64,000 bases of DNA, from NCBI RefSeq assembly GCF_022682305.1, contig NZ_CP093528.1, positions 1,315,501 through 1,379,500 of the forward strand. The letters are read 5' to 3'. How positions within the stretch are numbered: position 1 is the first letter of the stretch; every line of letters starts with the position of its first letter. Source of the stretch: Shinella zoogloeoides (GTDB taxonomy: Bacteria; Pseudomonadota; Alphaproteobacteria; Rhizobiales; Rhizobiaceae). Below, piece by piece: positions 47,535-58,005 of this stretch. The notes below the pieces were generated by a model. The model made no database searches. It was not told where the DNA came from and was given only the letters and a program-made list of their open reading frames with translations. A program made the translations under genes and the position numbers.

Positions 47535-48437
47535 TCAATGTGCGGGCCAGATCAGCGAGTGATGCAGGAAGACGCCGGTCTTCACGCCATTGGCCGAGGC
47601 GAGCGAGATATTGGCCGCGCCCAATGCGATATCCCCGGCGGCATAGAGGCCGGGCAGGGAGGTCTGGCCGGTATCGTCCGTGTGGAGGATATTGCCGATG
47701 GGCGTTTCCTTCAGCTTCAGGCCGCGTTCGGCCGGAATGGCGCTGCGCACCCGCGCCTCCGGCATGACGAAGAGCGCCTTGACCAGCGTCGGGATGCCGG
47801 GACCGGTTTCGACGGAGAGCATGTCGTCCGGCCCGTCGGTTACACCCGTGACACGGCCCGGCCGCAGCTTCACGTTGCGCTCGGCGAGAACGGCGAGGGC
47901 TTCGTCGTCCGGTTCCGGTACTGCATTGGTGAAGAGCGTGACATTGCCCCAGTCGGCGACGACGGCCGCAAAGCGGGCTGCCTCCGCCGTGCGCGCCAGG
48001 ACGCCGATCGGTCCGCCACCCACCTCGTAACCGTGGCAATAGGGGCAATGCAGCACCGTCTTGCCCCAGCGCTCCGCAATGCCCGGAATGAGTGGCAACT
48101 GATCCTCGAACCCGGTGGCGAGCAGCACGCGCCGCGTATCGATCCGCTCGCCATCGCCGGTGATGACGGAGAAGGCATCCCGTTCACCGTCCAGCCGCTC
48201 GGCGGGGGTATCGCGAAATGTGACGGTCTCATAGGCGGCAAGCTGGCGCCGGGCATCGGCGAGGATATCGCTTCCCGGCCGGCCATCCTGCGCGAGGAAG
48301 CCGTGCGAGCGGGAGGCGAAGCGATTGCGCGGCTCCCCGGTGTCGAGAATGGTGATGCGGCGGCGGGCGCGGGCGAGCTGCATGGCGGCGGAAAGGCCGG
48401 CAAAGCCCCCGCCGATGATGATGGCATCTTCGGTCAT
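47535..48437 (-). CDS. FAD-dependent oxidoreductase, thioredoxin reductase-like
   Basis: A 300-residue two-domain flavoprotein. It has the FAD motif IIGGGFAGLSAAMQLARAR at residues 7-25, the redox-active CPYCHGYEV near residue 132, an NAD(P)H site near residues 146-170, and the final YAAGDIALGAANISLASANG near 264. This places it with low-molecular thioredoxin reductase-like enzymes often found beside Rrf2 regulators. The reduced partner is unknown. It lies 85 bases after an Rrf2 gene on the same strand. Confidence 0.9.
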   Translation of the reverse strand: MTEDAIIIGGGFAGLSAAMQLARARRRITILDTGEPRNRFASRSHGFLAQDGRPGSDILADARRQLAAYETVTFRDTPAERLDGERDAFSVITGDGERIDTRRVLLATGFEDQLPLIPGIAERWGKTVLHCPYCHGYEVGGGPIGVLARTAEAARFAAVVADWGNVTLFTNAVPEPDDEALAVLAERNVKLRPGRVTGVTDGPDDMLSVETGPGIPTLVKALFVMPEARVRSAIPAERGLKLKETPIGNILHTDDTGQTSLPGLYAAGDIALGAANISLASANGVKTGVFLHHSLIWPAH

Positions 48438-48522
48438 GGTTGATCCTTTCTATGGAGCGAGCGGCATCGTTCGGCCGGCGGGCGCCGTCCGTGCGATGCA
48501 GGGTATCGGGAGTGACTGCGGT

Positions 48523-48966
48523 TTAGCCGGTATCGGGCCGGCAGTGCCTTGCCGCTGCGCGGAAATCGACCGCGAGGTCGGCGAGCGTCGTGCCGGCGAA
48601 GCGCGCCATCAGGATCGCCTCGGCATCCCTAAGCGCATCGCCGATTACGCGGTTGACGGATTGCTCGACCACGCAGCCCGGCATTTCCGTCGCCGGGCCG
48701 ATCTGGAAGAGGATCGGCTCTCCCAGCGCATTGTAGATGTCGAGCAGCGAGATTTCGGCAAGCGGCCTGGCAAAGTGCCAGCCGCCGCCATGGCCCCGGC
48801 CGGACTGTACGATGCCGGCGTCGCGAAGCCCGGCCATGGTGCGCCGGACGACGACGGCATTGGTGTCGAGGCAAAGCGCGAGATCATCCGAGGTCATCGG
48901 CTCGTTGCGCTCGGCCATGTGCATGAGTGCGTGAAGCACGGCGGAAAGGCGGCTGTTTCTTTTCAT
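48523..48966 (-). CDS. Rrf2 family transcriptional regulator
   Basis: A 147-residue winged-helix repressor starting MKRNSRLSAVLHALMHMAER. The second half has the family GHGGGWHFARPLAEISLLDI segment. Cysteines are present (near residues 35, 100 and the C-terminus), but not in the spaced trio that binds Fe-S in IscR or NsrR, so it may sense thiol oxidation instead. The start at 48966 abuts a dyad, GTAAC-N7-GTTAC. It is probably cotranscribed with the flavoprotein gene downstream. Confidence 0.88.
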   Translation of the reverse strand: MKRNSRLSAVLHALMHMAERNEPMTSDDLALCLDTNAVVVRRTMAGLRDAGIVQSGRGHGGGWHFARPLAEISLLDIYNALGEPILFQIGPATEMPGCVVEQSVNRVIGDALRDAEAILMARFAGTTLADLAVDFRAAARHCRPDTG

Positions 48967-48983
48967 GTAACAATAATAGTTAC
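48967..48983. promoter_or_regulatory. Probable Rrf2 operator
   Basis: GTAAC (48967-48971) and GTTAC (48979-48983) are a perfect inverted pair around AATAATA. The dyad begins directly next to the start codon of the Rrf2 gene, so a dimer bound here would block that gene and its partner. Confidence 0.65.
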
Positions 48984-49021
48984 GAATCTCGCCGCATGTC
49001 AACACATGCCGAAAAGGCGCG

Positions 49022-49327
49022 TCAGCCGGCGAGCAACATTCGATAGAGGGAAGGGCCGAAGATCAGGGCTGCCGGGATCAACAACGCATGGAGAATCAGG
49101 ATCGCCATCAGCCGCGTGCGAAACGGCTCCTTGCGCGTCTTGTGCCGTAGGATCCGCTGTGCGGCAACGGCGCCGAGGCTGCCCCCGAAGAAGGCGAACT
49201 GCAGCAGTCGCGCTTCGGAAACGCGCCAATGGCCGTCGTGCGCGGCTTCCTTGTCCCACCAGTAGAGGCAGAACGTCACGATGTTGAAGAGAACAAGGAT
49301 GATCGGAAGCGTCGCTATCGTGTCCAT
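49022..49327 (-). CDS. DUF1294 membrane protein
   Basis: A 101-residue protein with three membrane segments, near residues 5-24, 44-58 and 73-92. The loop [20 protein letters not shown] between the first and second, then [20 protein letters not shown] with HKTRKEPFR, are the DUF1294 pattern. Its function is unknown. It is transcribed divergently from gatB and separated by 55 bases from the Rrf2 operator. Confidence 0.88.
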   Translation of the reverse strand: MDTIATLPIILVLFNIVTFCLYWWDKEAAHDGHWRVSEARLLQFAFFGGSLGAVAAQRILRHKTRKEPFRTRLMAILILHALLIPAALIFGPSLYRMLLAG

Positions 49328-49456
49328 GACACGCTTTTAGCCGATCATCCTTGCGGCTTGGCTAACGAGGGCGGACGGCACCCGCTGAAAACCTTGCGCC
49401 GCCTGCCCATATGTTCTACCGAGACAGCACCGAAGACACCACAAAAAGAGCCTGCA

Positions 49457-50959
49457 ATGACCCTCGTCGACGTCCGCACCCCCGATCCGAAACGCTTGAT
49501 CCCCGGCGCCACCGGCGACTGGGAAGTCATCATCGGCATGGAGGTGCACGCGCAGGTCCTTTCCAATTCGAAGCTCTTCTCCGGCGCATCGACGGAATTC
49601 GGCAAGGCACCGAATGCCAACGTCTCGCTGGTCGATGCCGCCATGCCGGGCATGCTGCCGGTCATCAACGAGGAATGCGTCAGGCAGGCGGTGCGCACGG
49701 GCCTGGGCCTGAAGGCGCAGATCAACCACCGCTCGATCTTCGACCGCAAGAACTACTTCTATCCGGACCTGCCGCAGGGCTACCAGATCTCGCAGTTCAA
49801 GGACCCGATCGTCGGCGAGGGCAAGATCGTCATCTCGCTCGGCCCGGACCGCCAGGGCAATTTCGAGGATATCGAGATCGGCATCGAGCGCCTGCATCTG
49901 GAGCAGGACGCCGGCAAGTCGATGCACGACCAGCATCCGACCATGTCCTATGTCGACCTCAACCGCTCGGGCGTCGCGCTGATGGAGATCGTCTCCAAGC
50001 CGGACATGCGCTCCTCGGACGAGGCCAAGGCCTATATGACGAAGCTGCGCTCCATCGTGCGCTATCTCGGCACCTGCGACGGCAATATGGACGAGGGTTC
50101 CATGCGCGCCGACGTCAACGTTTCCGTGCGCCGCCCGGGCGAAGCCTTCGGCACGCGCTGCGAGATCAAGAACGTCAACTCCATCCGCTTCATCGGCCAG
50201 GCCATCGAATATGAAGCCCGTCGCCAGATCGGCATTCTGGAGGATGGCGGCAGCATCGACCAGGAAACCCGTCTCTTCGATCCGGGCAAGGGCGAGACGC
50301 GCTCCATGCGCTCGAAGGAAGACGCGCACGACTACCGCTATTTCCCCGATCCGGACCTGCTGCCGCTGGAATTCGACAACGAATTCGTCGGCAAGCTTCT
50401 GGCCGACCTGCCGGAACTTCCCGACGACAAGAAGATCCGCTTCTTCAAGGATCTCGGCCTTTCCGTCTACGACGCCTCGGTGCTCGTCTCGGAGAAGGCG
50501 ATCGCCGACTATTACGAGGCCGTGGCCGCCGGCCGCGATGGCAAGATTGCCGCGAACTGGGTCATCAACGACTTGCTGGGCGCCTTGAACAAGGACGGCA
50601 AAGCCATTGAAGAGACTCCGGTTTCGCCCGCCCAGCTCGGCGGCATCATCGATCTCATCAAGGACGGCACCATCTCCGGCAAGATCGCCAAGGACCTCTT
50701 CGAGATCGTCTGGAACGAGGGCGGCGAGCCGGCCGAAATCGTCGAGACCCGCGGCATGAAGCAGGTCACGGACACCGGCGCCATCGAGAAGGCCGTGGAC
50801 GAGATCATCGCCGCCAACCCCGATCAGGTCGCCAAGGTCCTGGCCAAGCCGACGCTCGCCGGCTGGTTCGTCGGCCAGGTGATGAAGGCGACGGGCGGCA
50901 AGGCCAACCCGCAGGCCGTTCAGGCCCTCGTCAAGGCCAAGCTCGGCATCGAGGAGTAA
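49457..50959 (+). CDS. gatB: Aspartyl/glutamyl-tRNA amidotransferase subunit B
   Basis: Subunit of GatCAB that binds the misacylated tRNA, phosphorylates the side chain and performs amidation. The 500-residue product has [20 protein letters not shown] near residue 25, [20 protein letters not shown] near 94, [20 protein letters not shown] near 171, and the helical YqeY tail domain near 350-500. Length is normal. It is 3 kb from gatA, separated by five genes, and has its own promoter region. Confidence 0.97.
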   Translation: MTLVDVRTPDPKRLIPGATGDWEVIIGMEVHAQVLSNSKLFSGASTEFGKAPNANVSLVDAAMPGMLPVINEECVRQAVRTGLGLKAQINHRSIFDRKNYFYPDLPQGYQISQFKDPIVGEGKIVISLGPDRQGNFEDIEIGIERLHLEQDAGKSMHDQHPTMSYVDLNRSGVALMEIVSKPDMRSSDEAKAYMTKLRSIVRYLGTCDGNMDEGSMRADVNVSVRRPGEAFGTRCEIKNVNSIRFIGQAIEYEARRQIGILEDGGSIDQETRLFDPGKGETRSMRSKEDAHDYRYFPDPDLLPLEFDNEFVGKLLADLPELPDDKKIRFFKDLGLSVYDASVLVSEKAIADYYEAVAAGRDGKIAANWVINDLLGALNKDGKAIEETPVSPAQLGGIIDLIKDGTISGKIAKDLFEIVWNEGGEPAEIVETRGMKQVTDTGAIEKAVDEIIAANPDQVAKVLAKPTLAGWFVGQVMKATGGKANPQAVQALVKAKLGIEE

Positions 50960-50963
50960 TCCG

Positions 50964-51464
50964 GTGTTCTTTGTCCGCACGGCTTCGGAGCGCGATCTGG
51001 CGAAAGTCAGCGCGCTTCTGGCCGAGACGTGGCACGCGACCTACGATGCGCTCTACGGCGTCGACAAGGTCAGCGAGATCACCGCGCGCTGGCATTCCGT
51101 GCCGGCGCTCAAGACCAAGCTGGAACGCAAGGACAGCGAGTTCGTCGTCGCCGACAATGGCAAGGAACTGGCCGGCATGGGCTATGTCGCCATGTCGAAG
51201 GACCGGCCGAAGGTCGCCTTCCTCCACCAGCTCTATGTGCTGCCGCGCTACCAGCGTCAGGGCATCGGGCGCGACATGTTCGCCGAGCTTGAAACCTGCT
51301 TCCCGGATGCGAAGACCATGCTGCTGGAAGTCGATCCGCGCAACGACGCGGCCGTCGCCTTCTACTATGCACACGGCTTTGCCAAGGTGGGCGAGGCGCA
51401 GCATACGGCGGACAATGTCTCCGGCGTGCCGCTGGATGTGTACGAGAAGCCGCTTGGCGGTTGA
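50964..51464 (+). CDS. GNAT family N-acetyltransferase after gatB
   Basis: A 166-residue acetyltransferase with the CoA loop VLPRYQRQGIGRDMFAELE near residue 92 and the C-terminal DPRNDAAVAFYYAHGFAKVG near 118. It starts with GTG at 50964, four bases after the gatB stop, so it is almost certainly in the same transcript. The WHATYDALYGVDKVSEIT segment near residue 23 is typical of a common GNAT subgroup. The substrate is unknown. Confidence 0.88.
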   Translation: MFFVRTASERDLAKVSALLAETWHATYDALYGVDKVSEITARWHSVPALKTKLERKDSEFVVADNGKELAGMGYVAMSKDRPKVAFLHQLYVLPRYQRQGIGRDMFAELETCFPDAKTMLLEVDPRNDAAVAFYYAHGFAKVGEAQHTADNVSGVPLDVYEKPLGG

Positions 51465-51615
51465 CGCTCACGAAAAGCCGTGGGCGAAGGCGCGGGAATC
51501 GCTGGACATTCCAGCGTCTTGGGGCCATAAGCGGAAGAAATATCGTCCGTGACGAGCGGGCAAACCATCAGTCTCGGGCCGCGCTTCCGGCATGGCCCTG
51601 CCAAGGACGCCACCC

Positions 51616-52014
51616 ATGAGCCTTCTCAAGCAGATTTTCACCTGGTGGAACGGTCAGACGATCGGCACCCGCTTCCATACCTGGCGCTTCGGCACCAAGG
51701 TCGGCCAGGATGAGTTCGGCAACGTCTACTATCAGGGTGGCGGCAAGGACTCCGAAGGCCGCACGCGCCGCTGGGTGATCTACAATGGCTATGCCGACGC
51801 CTCCGCCATCCCGCCGGGCTGGCACGGCTGGATGCATCACCGCACGGACGTTTCCCCGGCCGACGAGAGCTACAAGGCGCGCGAATGGGAAAAGGCGCAT
51901 CGCGCCAATCCGACTGGCACCTCGCAGGCTTACCGCCCGCCGGGTTCGCTTGCCGCTGCCGGCGAGCGCCCGCGCGTTACCGGCGACTACGACGCCTGGA
52001 CCCCGGGCAACTGA
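51616..52014 (+). CDS. NDUFA12-family complex I accessory subunit
   Basis: A 132-residue homologue of mitochondrial NDUFA12 (B17.2), one of the few supernumerary complex I subunits present in alphaproteobacteria. The start MSLLKQIFTWWNGQTIGTRF and the central GNVYYQGG with RRWVIYNGYADASAIPPGWH are diagnostic. It would bind the peripheral arm of the complex encoded at the beginning of this window. It lies 73 bases before the DUF2155 gene, a pairing I recall across alphaproteobacteria. Confidence 0.93.
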   Translation: MSLLKQIFTWWNGQTIGTRFHTWRFGTKVGQDEFGNVYYQGGGKDSEGRTRRWVIYNGYADASAIPPGWHGWMHHRTDVSPADESYKAREWEKAHRANPTGTSQAYRPPGSLAAAGERPRVTGDYDAWTPGN

Positions 52015-52087
52015 TACCGATTTGGCCACATTTCGCCGGTAGCTGGAAGCCACCGGCGAACGCCGGAACGGATCAGGAGACGGCTTC

Positions 52088-52543
52088 ATGACATCAGGGT
52101 TTTCACGGGCAAACGCCGGGCGGCGCTTCGGTTCGGTGGTGCTTGCGGCTTTTGTCGCAGGGCTTGCCCTGACGCCCGTTGCTGCATCGGCGGCGCGCAT
52201 CGAGAACCCGGTCGCCGCCTTTTCCGGCATCGACAAGATCACCGGCCGCATCACCAATTTCGACGTCTATATCGGCGAGACCGTGCAGTTCGGCGCGCTT
52301 CAGGTGACGCCGAAGGTCTGCTACAGCCGTGACGATACCGAGGCGCAGAAGATCACCTCCTTCGTCGAAGTCGACGAGATCACCCTCGACCGCAAGATCC
52401 GCCGCATCTTCACCGGCTGGATGTTTGCCGACAGCCCCGGCCTCAACGCCGTCGAGCACCCCGTCTATGACGTCTGGCTGACCGAGTGCAAGGCGAAGTC
52501 GGACGTCCCGCCGCCTGATGACGCCAAGGCGAAGGCGCAGTAG
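52088..52543 (+). CDS. DUF2155 secreted protein
   Basis: A 151-residue protein with an N-terminal signal peptide (hydrophobic core VVLAAFVAGLALTPVAASA, cleavage near residue 35). The mature part contains ITGRITNFDVYIGETVQFGA, TPKVCYSRDDTEA and FTGWMFADSPGLNAVEHPVYD, the pattern of DUF2155, and ends in a Lys/Ala/Pro tail. Two cysteines may form a disulfide. Function is unknown. Confidence 0.9.
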   Translation: MTSGFSRANAGRRFGSVVLAAFVAGLALTPVAASAARIENPVAAFSGIDKITGRITNFDVYIGETVQFGALQVTPKVCYSRDDTEAQKITSFVEVDEITLDRKIRRIFTGWMFADSPGLNAVEHPVYDVWLTECKAKSDVPPPDDAKAKAQ

Positions 52544-52549
52544 CACCCA

Positions 52550-52729
52550 GTGTTCGGCGTTGGAAAAGGGCAGATAATCGGCGCCGTTTGTGTGGTTTTT
52601 TTGACGGCTATAGTCGTATGGATGGTCGCTCTGGCCTCTCAAATCAACGACCATATCGACCGTTGTGATGACGCGACGTCTGGAGGATATATCCTTGATC
52701 CTCAACGCCGGCAGGTTGAATGCCGGTAA
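52550..52729 (+). CDS. Possible 59-residue membrane-anchored small protein
   Basis: GTG 52550 to TAA 52727-52729 gives 59 residues with a convincing N-terminal membrane helix (IIGAVCVVFLTAIVVWMVAL, residues 9-28) and a polar tail with two cysteines. It begins six bases after the DUF2155 stop. Codon use differs from neighbours (ATA, GGA and TTT codons) and GC is lower. The ribosome site is poor. It could be a real small gene or a chance frame. Confidence 0.4.
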   Translation: MFGVGKGQIIGAVCVVFLTAIVVWMVALASQINDHIDRCDDATSGGYILDPQRRQVECR

Positions 52730-52762
52730 CCTGAAAAAGCATGGATTTGGAGATGAGTCGCC

Positions 52763-53377
52763 TTAAAACGGCAGGTGCGGCGAGGCCAGCGCGTTCGCCA
52801 GCATGTCTTCATAATCGATCTTCGGCACGTCGATGGCCCCGAACGTCTTCAGGTGTTCGGTGGTGAACTGCGTGTCGAGCAGGCGGAAGCCGTTCGTCTT
52901 CAGGCGTTCCACGAGATGGACGAGACAGATTTTCGAGGCGTCGGTGCGCCGCGAGAACATGCTTTCTCCGAAGAAGGCAGCGCCGAGTGAGACGCCGTAG
53001 AGACCGCCAACGAGCTGATCCCCCTCCCAGGCCTCGACGGAATGGGCATGGCCCATGCGGTGCAGGGTGCCGTAGAGCGACTTGATCTTCGCGTTGATCC
53101 AGGTCGACGGCCGGTCCGGCGCGGCCTGCGCGCAGGCCGCGACCACCGCGTCGAAGGCCGTATCGAAACGGATGTCGAAGGGGACTTTGCGGATCGTCTT
53201 GGCAAGGCTGCGCGAGACGTGAAATCCGTCGAGCGGGATGACGCCCCGCATGTCCGGCTCGACCCAGAAGAGCTCCGGGTCGTCCGCCGAATCGGCCATC
53301 GGGAAAAGCCCGATGGAATAGGCGCGCAGAAGAAGTTCCGGGGTGATCTCCGGATGCCGTCTGCGTCGCCCTGCCAT
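52763..53377 (-). CDS. aat: Leucyl/phenylalanyl-tRNA--protein transferase
   Basis: Adds Leu or Phe to proteins with basic N-termini, marking them for ClpAP through the N-end rule. The 204-residue product has [20 protein letters not shown] near residue 14, [20 protein letters not shown] near 37, and [20 protein letters not shown] near 111, all conserved in Aat. It is 13 bases after accC on the same strand, as in many alphaproteobacteria. Confidence 0.95.
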   Translation of the reverse strand: MAGRRRRHPEITPELLLRAYSIGLFPMADSADDPELFWVEPDMRGVIPLDGFHVSRSLAKTIRKVPFDIRFDTAFDAVVAACAQAAPDRPSTWINAKIKSLYGTLHRMGHAHSVEAWEGDQLVGGLYGVSLGAAFFGESMFSRRTDASKICLVHLVERLKTNGFRLLDTQFTTEHLKTFGAIDVPKIDYEDMLANALASPHLPF

Positions 53378-53390
53378 CGACCGACGCCCC

Positions 53391-54737
<1,347 letters not shown>

Positions 54738-54747
54738 GGGACCCGCC

Positions 54748-55215
54748 TTATTCGATGACGATCAGCGGTTCGCCATATTCGACCGGGCTCGCATCCTGCA
54801 CGAGGATTTCAGTAACCTTGCCCGAGCGCGGCGCGGGAATCTGGTTCATCGTCTTCATGGCTTCGATGATGAGGATGGTCTGGCCTTCCTTGACCGTCGA
54901 GCCGACCTCGATGAAGGCGCGCGCCCCCGGGGCCGGAGCGAGGTAGGCGGTGCCCACCATCGGCGCCGTCACGGCGTTCTTGTTGCTGCGGGCATCGGCC
55001 GGGGCGGCAGGCGCAGCGGCGGCAGCCGGCGCGGCGCTGACGGCGGCGACGGGTGCGGCGATCGGAGCCTGGACATATTGCGGGGTGCCGGCGCGCGAGA
55101 CGCGGATGCGCAGGTCGTCCTGCTCCACTTCGATCTCGGTCAGGTCCGTCTCGTTGAGGATGTTGGCGAGATCGCGGATCAGAGCCTGATCGATGCCGTG
55201 TTTCTTGTCAGCCAT
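54748..55215 (-). CDS. accB: Biotin carboxyl carrier protein of acetyl-CoA carboxylase
   Basis: Carries the biotin that moves CO2 between AccC and the carboxyltransferase. The 155-residue product ends in a biotinyl domain with Lys121 in [11 protein letters not shown], the site modified by BirA (encoded at 7720-8487). An Ala/Pro-rich linker (residues 50-75) joins it to a short N-terminal domain. The start [10 protein letters not shown] at 55215 is chosen; the upstream extension lacks conservation and would approach the aroQ stop. Confidence 0.96.
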   Translation of the reverse strand: MADKKHGIDQALIRDLANILNETDLTEIEVEQDDLRIRVSRAGTPQYVQAPIAAPVAAVSAAPAAAAAPAAPADARSNKNAVTAPMVGTAYLAPAPGARAFIEVGSTVKEGQTILIIEAMKTMNQIPAPRSGKVTEILVQDASPVEYGEPLIVIE

Positions 55216-55237
55216 GGAAATGAGCCTCTGGTTCTTC

Positions 55238-55675
55238 TTATGTCGTGATGGACGAAAGCGCATGGAGCGCGAGGATATAGCTATGCGCGCCGAAGCCGCA
55301 GATGACGCCCTTCACGGCGGGCGCGATCATCGACGTGTGGCGGAATTCCTCGCGGGCATGCACGTTGGAAAGGTGCAGTTCGACGACCGGTATCTTCACG
55401 GCGCGGATGGCGTCGTGCAGCGCGATCGAGGTGTGGGTATAGGCACCGGCGTTGATGGCGATGCCGGCGGCGATATCGCCGGCCTCATGGATCCAGTCGA
55501 CCAGATCGCCTTCGTGGTTGGACTGGCGGAACTCGACGGCATAGCCCAGCTTCCCGCCCTCCGCCTTGCAGAGCGCTTCGATATCGGCGAGCGTCTGGCC
55601 GCCATAGATACCGGGCTCGCGCTTGCCGAGGGCGTTCAGGTTGGGGCCGTTGAGCACGAAAAGGGTTGAAGCCAT
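55238..55675 (-). CDS. aroQ: 3-dehydroquinate dehydratase, type II
   Basis: Third step of the shikimate pathway. The 145-residue product has the type II features LNGPNLNALGKREPGIYGGQ (with the active-site Arg and Tyr) near residue 7, FRQSNHEGDLVDWIHEA near 47, NAGAYTHTSIALHDAI near 73 and ELHLSNVHAREEFRH near 96. Type II enzymes form dodecamers. It heads the aroQ-accB-accC-aat group. Confidence 0.96.
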   Translation of the reverse strand: MASTLFVLNGPNLNALGKREPGIYGGQTLADIEALCKAEGGKLGYAVEFRQSNHEGDLVDWIHEAGDIAAGIAINAGAYTHTSIALHDAIRAVKIPVVELHLSNVHAREEFRHTSMIAPAVKGVICGFGAHSYILALHALSSITT

Positions 55676-55824
55676 TCGCAATTCCGCATGCTGGATAGAC
55701 AATTACCTATAGACCGGCGGTTTGCGTGAGGAAAGCCCCAAGCAGCGGGGCTTTGCCGGTCGAAAGGGCTGTCCACAAGCCAAAGGGCCGCTATGGCCGG
55801 CGTGACGGGAAGAACGCGCGGTTC

Positions 55825-56583
55825 TCAGCAGGTCGCCTTGCCGCAGGAGCGGACATTGGCGATCTTCTGCTTGAGTTCGTCCACGCCGACGGCGCCGAAG
55901 ACCATCTCCTCGCCCAGCACGTAGGAAGGAGTGCCGGTGATGCCGAGATCATTCGCCAGCGTATAGGCTTCGCGCACGGCGTCGTCATGCGGCTTTTCCG
56001 TCATGGTCTTGCGGATATCCGCCTCGGCAAGGCCCATGGTGGCGGCAAGCGCGATGGCGCTTTCTTCCGTCGCGCGGCCTTCGCCGCCGAGGAGGGCACG
56101 GTGGAACTCGCCGTACTTTTCCGGAGCCAGATCGCGCACCGCGGCGCTGACCTTGTGGGCGGCGGCCGAATCGGGGCCGAGGATCGGCAGTTCCTTGAGG
56201 ACGAAGCGGACGTTCTGGTCCTCCTTCAGGACCTCGTCCATGTCGGAGAGGGCGCGCTTGCAGTAGCCGCAGTTATAATCGAAAAACTCGACGATCGTGA
56301 CGTCGCCCTTCGGATTGCCGAGCGCGATGTCGTAAGGCGAGGAGAAGATCGCCTTCGCATTGTCGGTGATCGCGGACTGGGCCTTCGCCTGCTGCTGTTC
56401 TTCCTGCTTCTTCTGCAGGGCTTCCTGCACGTCGATCAAGATTTCCGGGTTCTCGACGAGATATTCCTTGATGAACTCGCCGATTTCCTTCTTCTGCGCA
56501 TCGTCGAGGGCGAGAGCGGGAAGGGGGGCTGCGGCCGCGATGGTAAGAGCGACGGTGGCCGCAAGCTTGGTCTTGAATGTCAT
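55825..56583 (-). CDS. DsbA-family periplasmic thiol oxidoreductase
   Basis: A 252-residue secreted thioredoxin-fold protein. A signal peptide covers residues 1-26 (cleavage after ALA). A helical region rich in Gln/Lys spans residues 30-70, and the redox motif is Cys105-Gly-Tyr-Cys108 in VEFFDYNCGYCKRAL. The cis-proline loop is GITGTPSYVLG near residue 221. It resembles DsbA/ScsC-like proteins with an N-terminal oligomerising helix. The start at 56583 is the one that gives a clean signal peptide. Confidence 0.92.
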   Translation of the reverse strand: MTFKTKLAATVALTIAAAAPLPALALDDAQKKEIGEFIKEYLVENPEILIDVQEALQKKQEEQQQAKAQSAITDNAKAIFSSPYDIALGNPKGDVTIVEFFDYNCGYCKRALSDMDEVLKEDQNVRFVLKELPILGPDSAAAHKVSAAVRDLAPEKYGEFHRALLGGEGRATEESAIALAATMGLAEADIRKTMTEKPHDDAVREAYTLANDLGITGTPSYVLGEEMVFGAVGVDELKQKIANVRSCGKATC

Positions 56584-56790
56584 GTCTGTCCTGTCCTCGT
56601 CCGTGATGCGCCGGAGAACTGCCACCGGCGGGGCCTGCGCGTCAATCCGCGCGGCACGCTTTCAACGACCTTATGGTTCGCCGCGCGCAAACGATAGGGC
56701 AAAAGCGGCGGATTTTCGGCCCTCGCGGGATTGTGAACGTGGGCGTCTTGCGGCAGGAAGGCGGCATCTCATGAACCGGAAGAAAAGCCC

Positions 56791-57930
56791 ATGAAACTCT
56801 CCCGCCGCGGCGCCGTCGAACCCTTTCACGCCATGGATGTGCTCGCCGAGGCGACGAAGCGCCGGGCCGCCGGCCGCCCGGTGATCTCCATGGCCGTGGG
56901 CCAGCCCGTCCATCCCGCGCCGGAAGCTGCCCGCGAAGCCGCGCGCCGTGCGCTGGAGATCGGCCGCATCGGCTATACGGACGCGCTCGGCCTGCTTTCG
57001 CTGCGCACCGCCATCTCGGATTTCTACAAGGCCCTCCACGGCGTTTCGGTCGATCCCGGCCGCATTGCCATCACGACCGGCTCTTCCGCCGGCTTCAACC
57101 TCGCCTTCCTCGCGCTGTTCGATGCCGGAGACCGGGTCGCCATCGCGCGCCCTGGATATCCTGCCTATCGCAATATCCTCGCCGCGCTCGGCATCGAGAC
57201 GGTGGAGATCGAGGTGAGCGCGGAAAACGGCTTCACGCTGACGCCGGAGGCATTGGAGGCGGCGGGCCGCATCGATGGCGTGCTGCTCGCCAGCCCTGCG
57301 AACCCGACGGGCACCGTGACCGGCCGCGCCAACCTTTCGGCGCTCTCCGCCTACTGCCGGGACAACAGCATCGCCTTCATCTCGGACGAGATCTATCACG
57401 GCCTCACCTTCGTCGGCGAGGAGGCGACGGCGCTGGAATTCGGCGAGGAGGCGGTGATCATCAACTCCTTCTCGAAATACTATTGCATGACCGGCTGGCG
57501 GATCGGCTGGATGGTGCTGCCGGAAAAGCTGGTGCGTCCGGTCGAGCGCATCGCCCAGAGCCTCTATATTTCCGCGCCGGAACTCTCGCAGATCGCGGCG
57601 CAGGCGGCCCTCGGCGCGGAGGCGGAGTTGAACGTCTACCGCGATGCCTACCGCGTGAACCGTGATTTCCTCGTTAAGCGCCTGCCGGAACTCGGCTTCT
57701 CCATCGCCTCGCCGATGGATGGCGCCTTTTATGCCTATGTGGATGTCCGCCGCTTCACCAACGACAGCATGGCCTTCGCCCGCCGCATGCTGGCCGAGAC
57801 CGATGTCGCCGCGACGCCCGGCATCGACTTCGATCCGCTGGACGGCCATCACACGATGCGGTTCTCCTATGCCGGCTCCTTCGAGGAGATGAACGAGGCG
57901 GTCGACCGCCTCGCGCGCTGGCTCGCCTGA
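56791..57930 (+). CDS. Class I/II pyridoxal phosphate aminotransferase
   Basis: A 379-residue fold type I aminotransferase. The cofactor lysine is Lys229 in INSFSKYYCMTGWRIGWMV; the SPANPTGTVTGRANL segment near residue 170 and the ISDEIYHGLTF aspartate/tyrosine near 199 complete the site. The specific substrate is uncertain; it may act on aspartate, aromatic or branched amino acids. The AAGCCC region before ATG 56791 is a weak ribosome site. Confidence 0.9.
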   Translation: MKLSRRGAVEPFHAMDVLAEATKRRAAGRPVISMAVGQPVHPAPEAAREAARRALEIGRIGYTDALGLLSLRTAISDFYKALHGVSVDPGRIAITTGSSAGFNLAFLALFDAGDRVAIARPGYPAYRNILAALGIETVEIEVSAENGFTLTPEALEAAGRIDGVLLASPANPTGTVTGRANLSALSAYCRDNSIAFISDEIYHGLTFVGEEATALEFGEEAVIINSFSKYYCMTGWRIGWMVLPEKLVRPVERIAQSLYISAPELSQIAAQAALGAEAELNVYRDAYRVNRDFLVKRLPELGFSIASPMDGAFYAYVDVRRFTNDSMAFARRMLAETDVAATPGIDFDPLDGHHTMRFSYAGSFEEMNEAVDRLARWLA

Positions 57931-57940
57931 GATCGGAAAG

Positions 57941-57979
57941 CGATTCCGCTTCAAGGCTTTGCGATGCGAAGCGGAATCG
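57941..57979. terminator. Bidirectional hairpin between convergent genes
   Basis: CGATTCCGCTTC (57941-57952) and GAAGCGGAATCG (57968-57979) form a perfect 12-bp stem around 15 bases. It is in the 75-base gap between the aminotransferase and SDR genes and can serve both. The palindrome resembles a repeat common between rhizobial genes. Confidence 0.6.
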
Positions 57980-58005
57980 ATCTTTCAGGCACCTGATTCA
58001 CTTTC

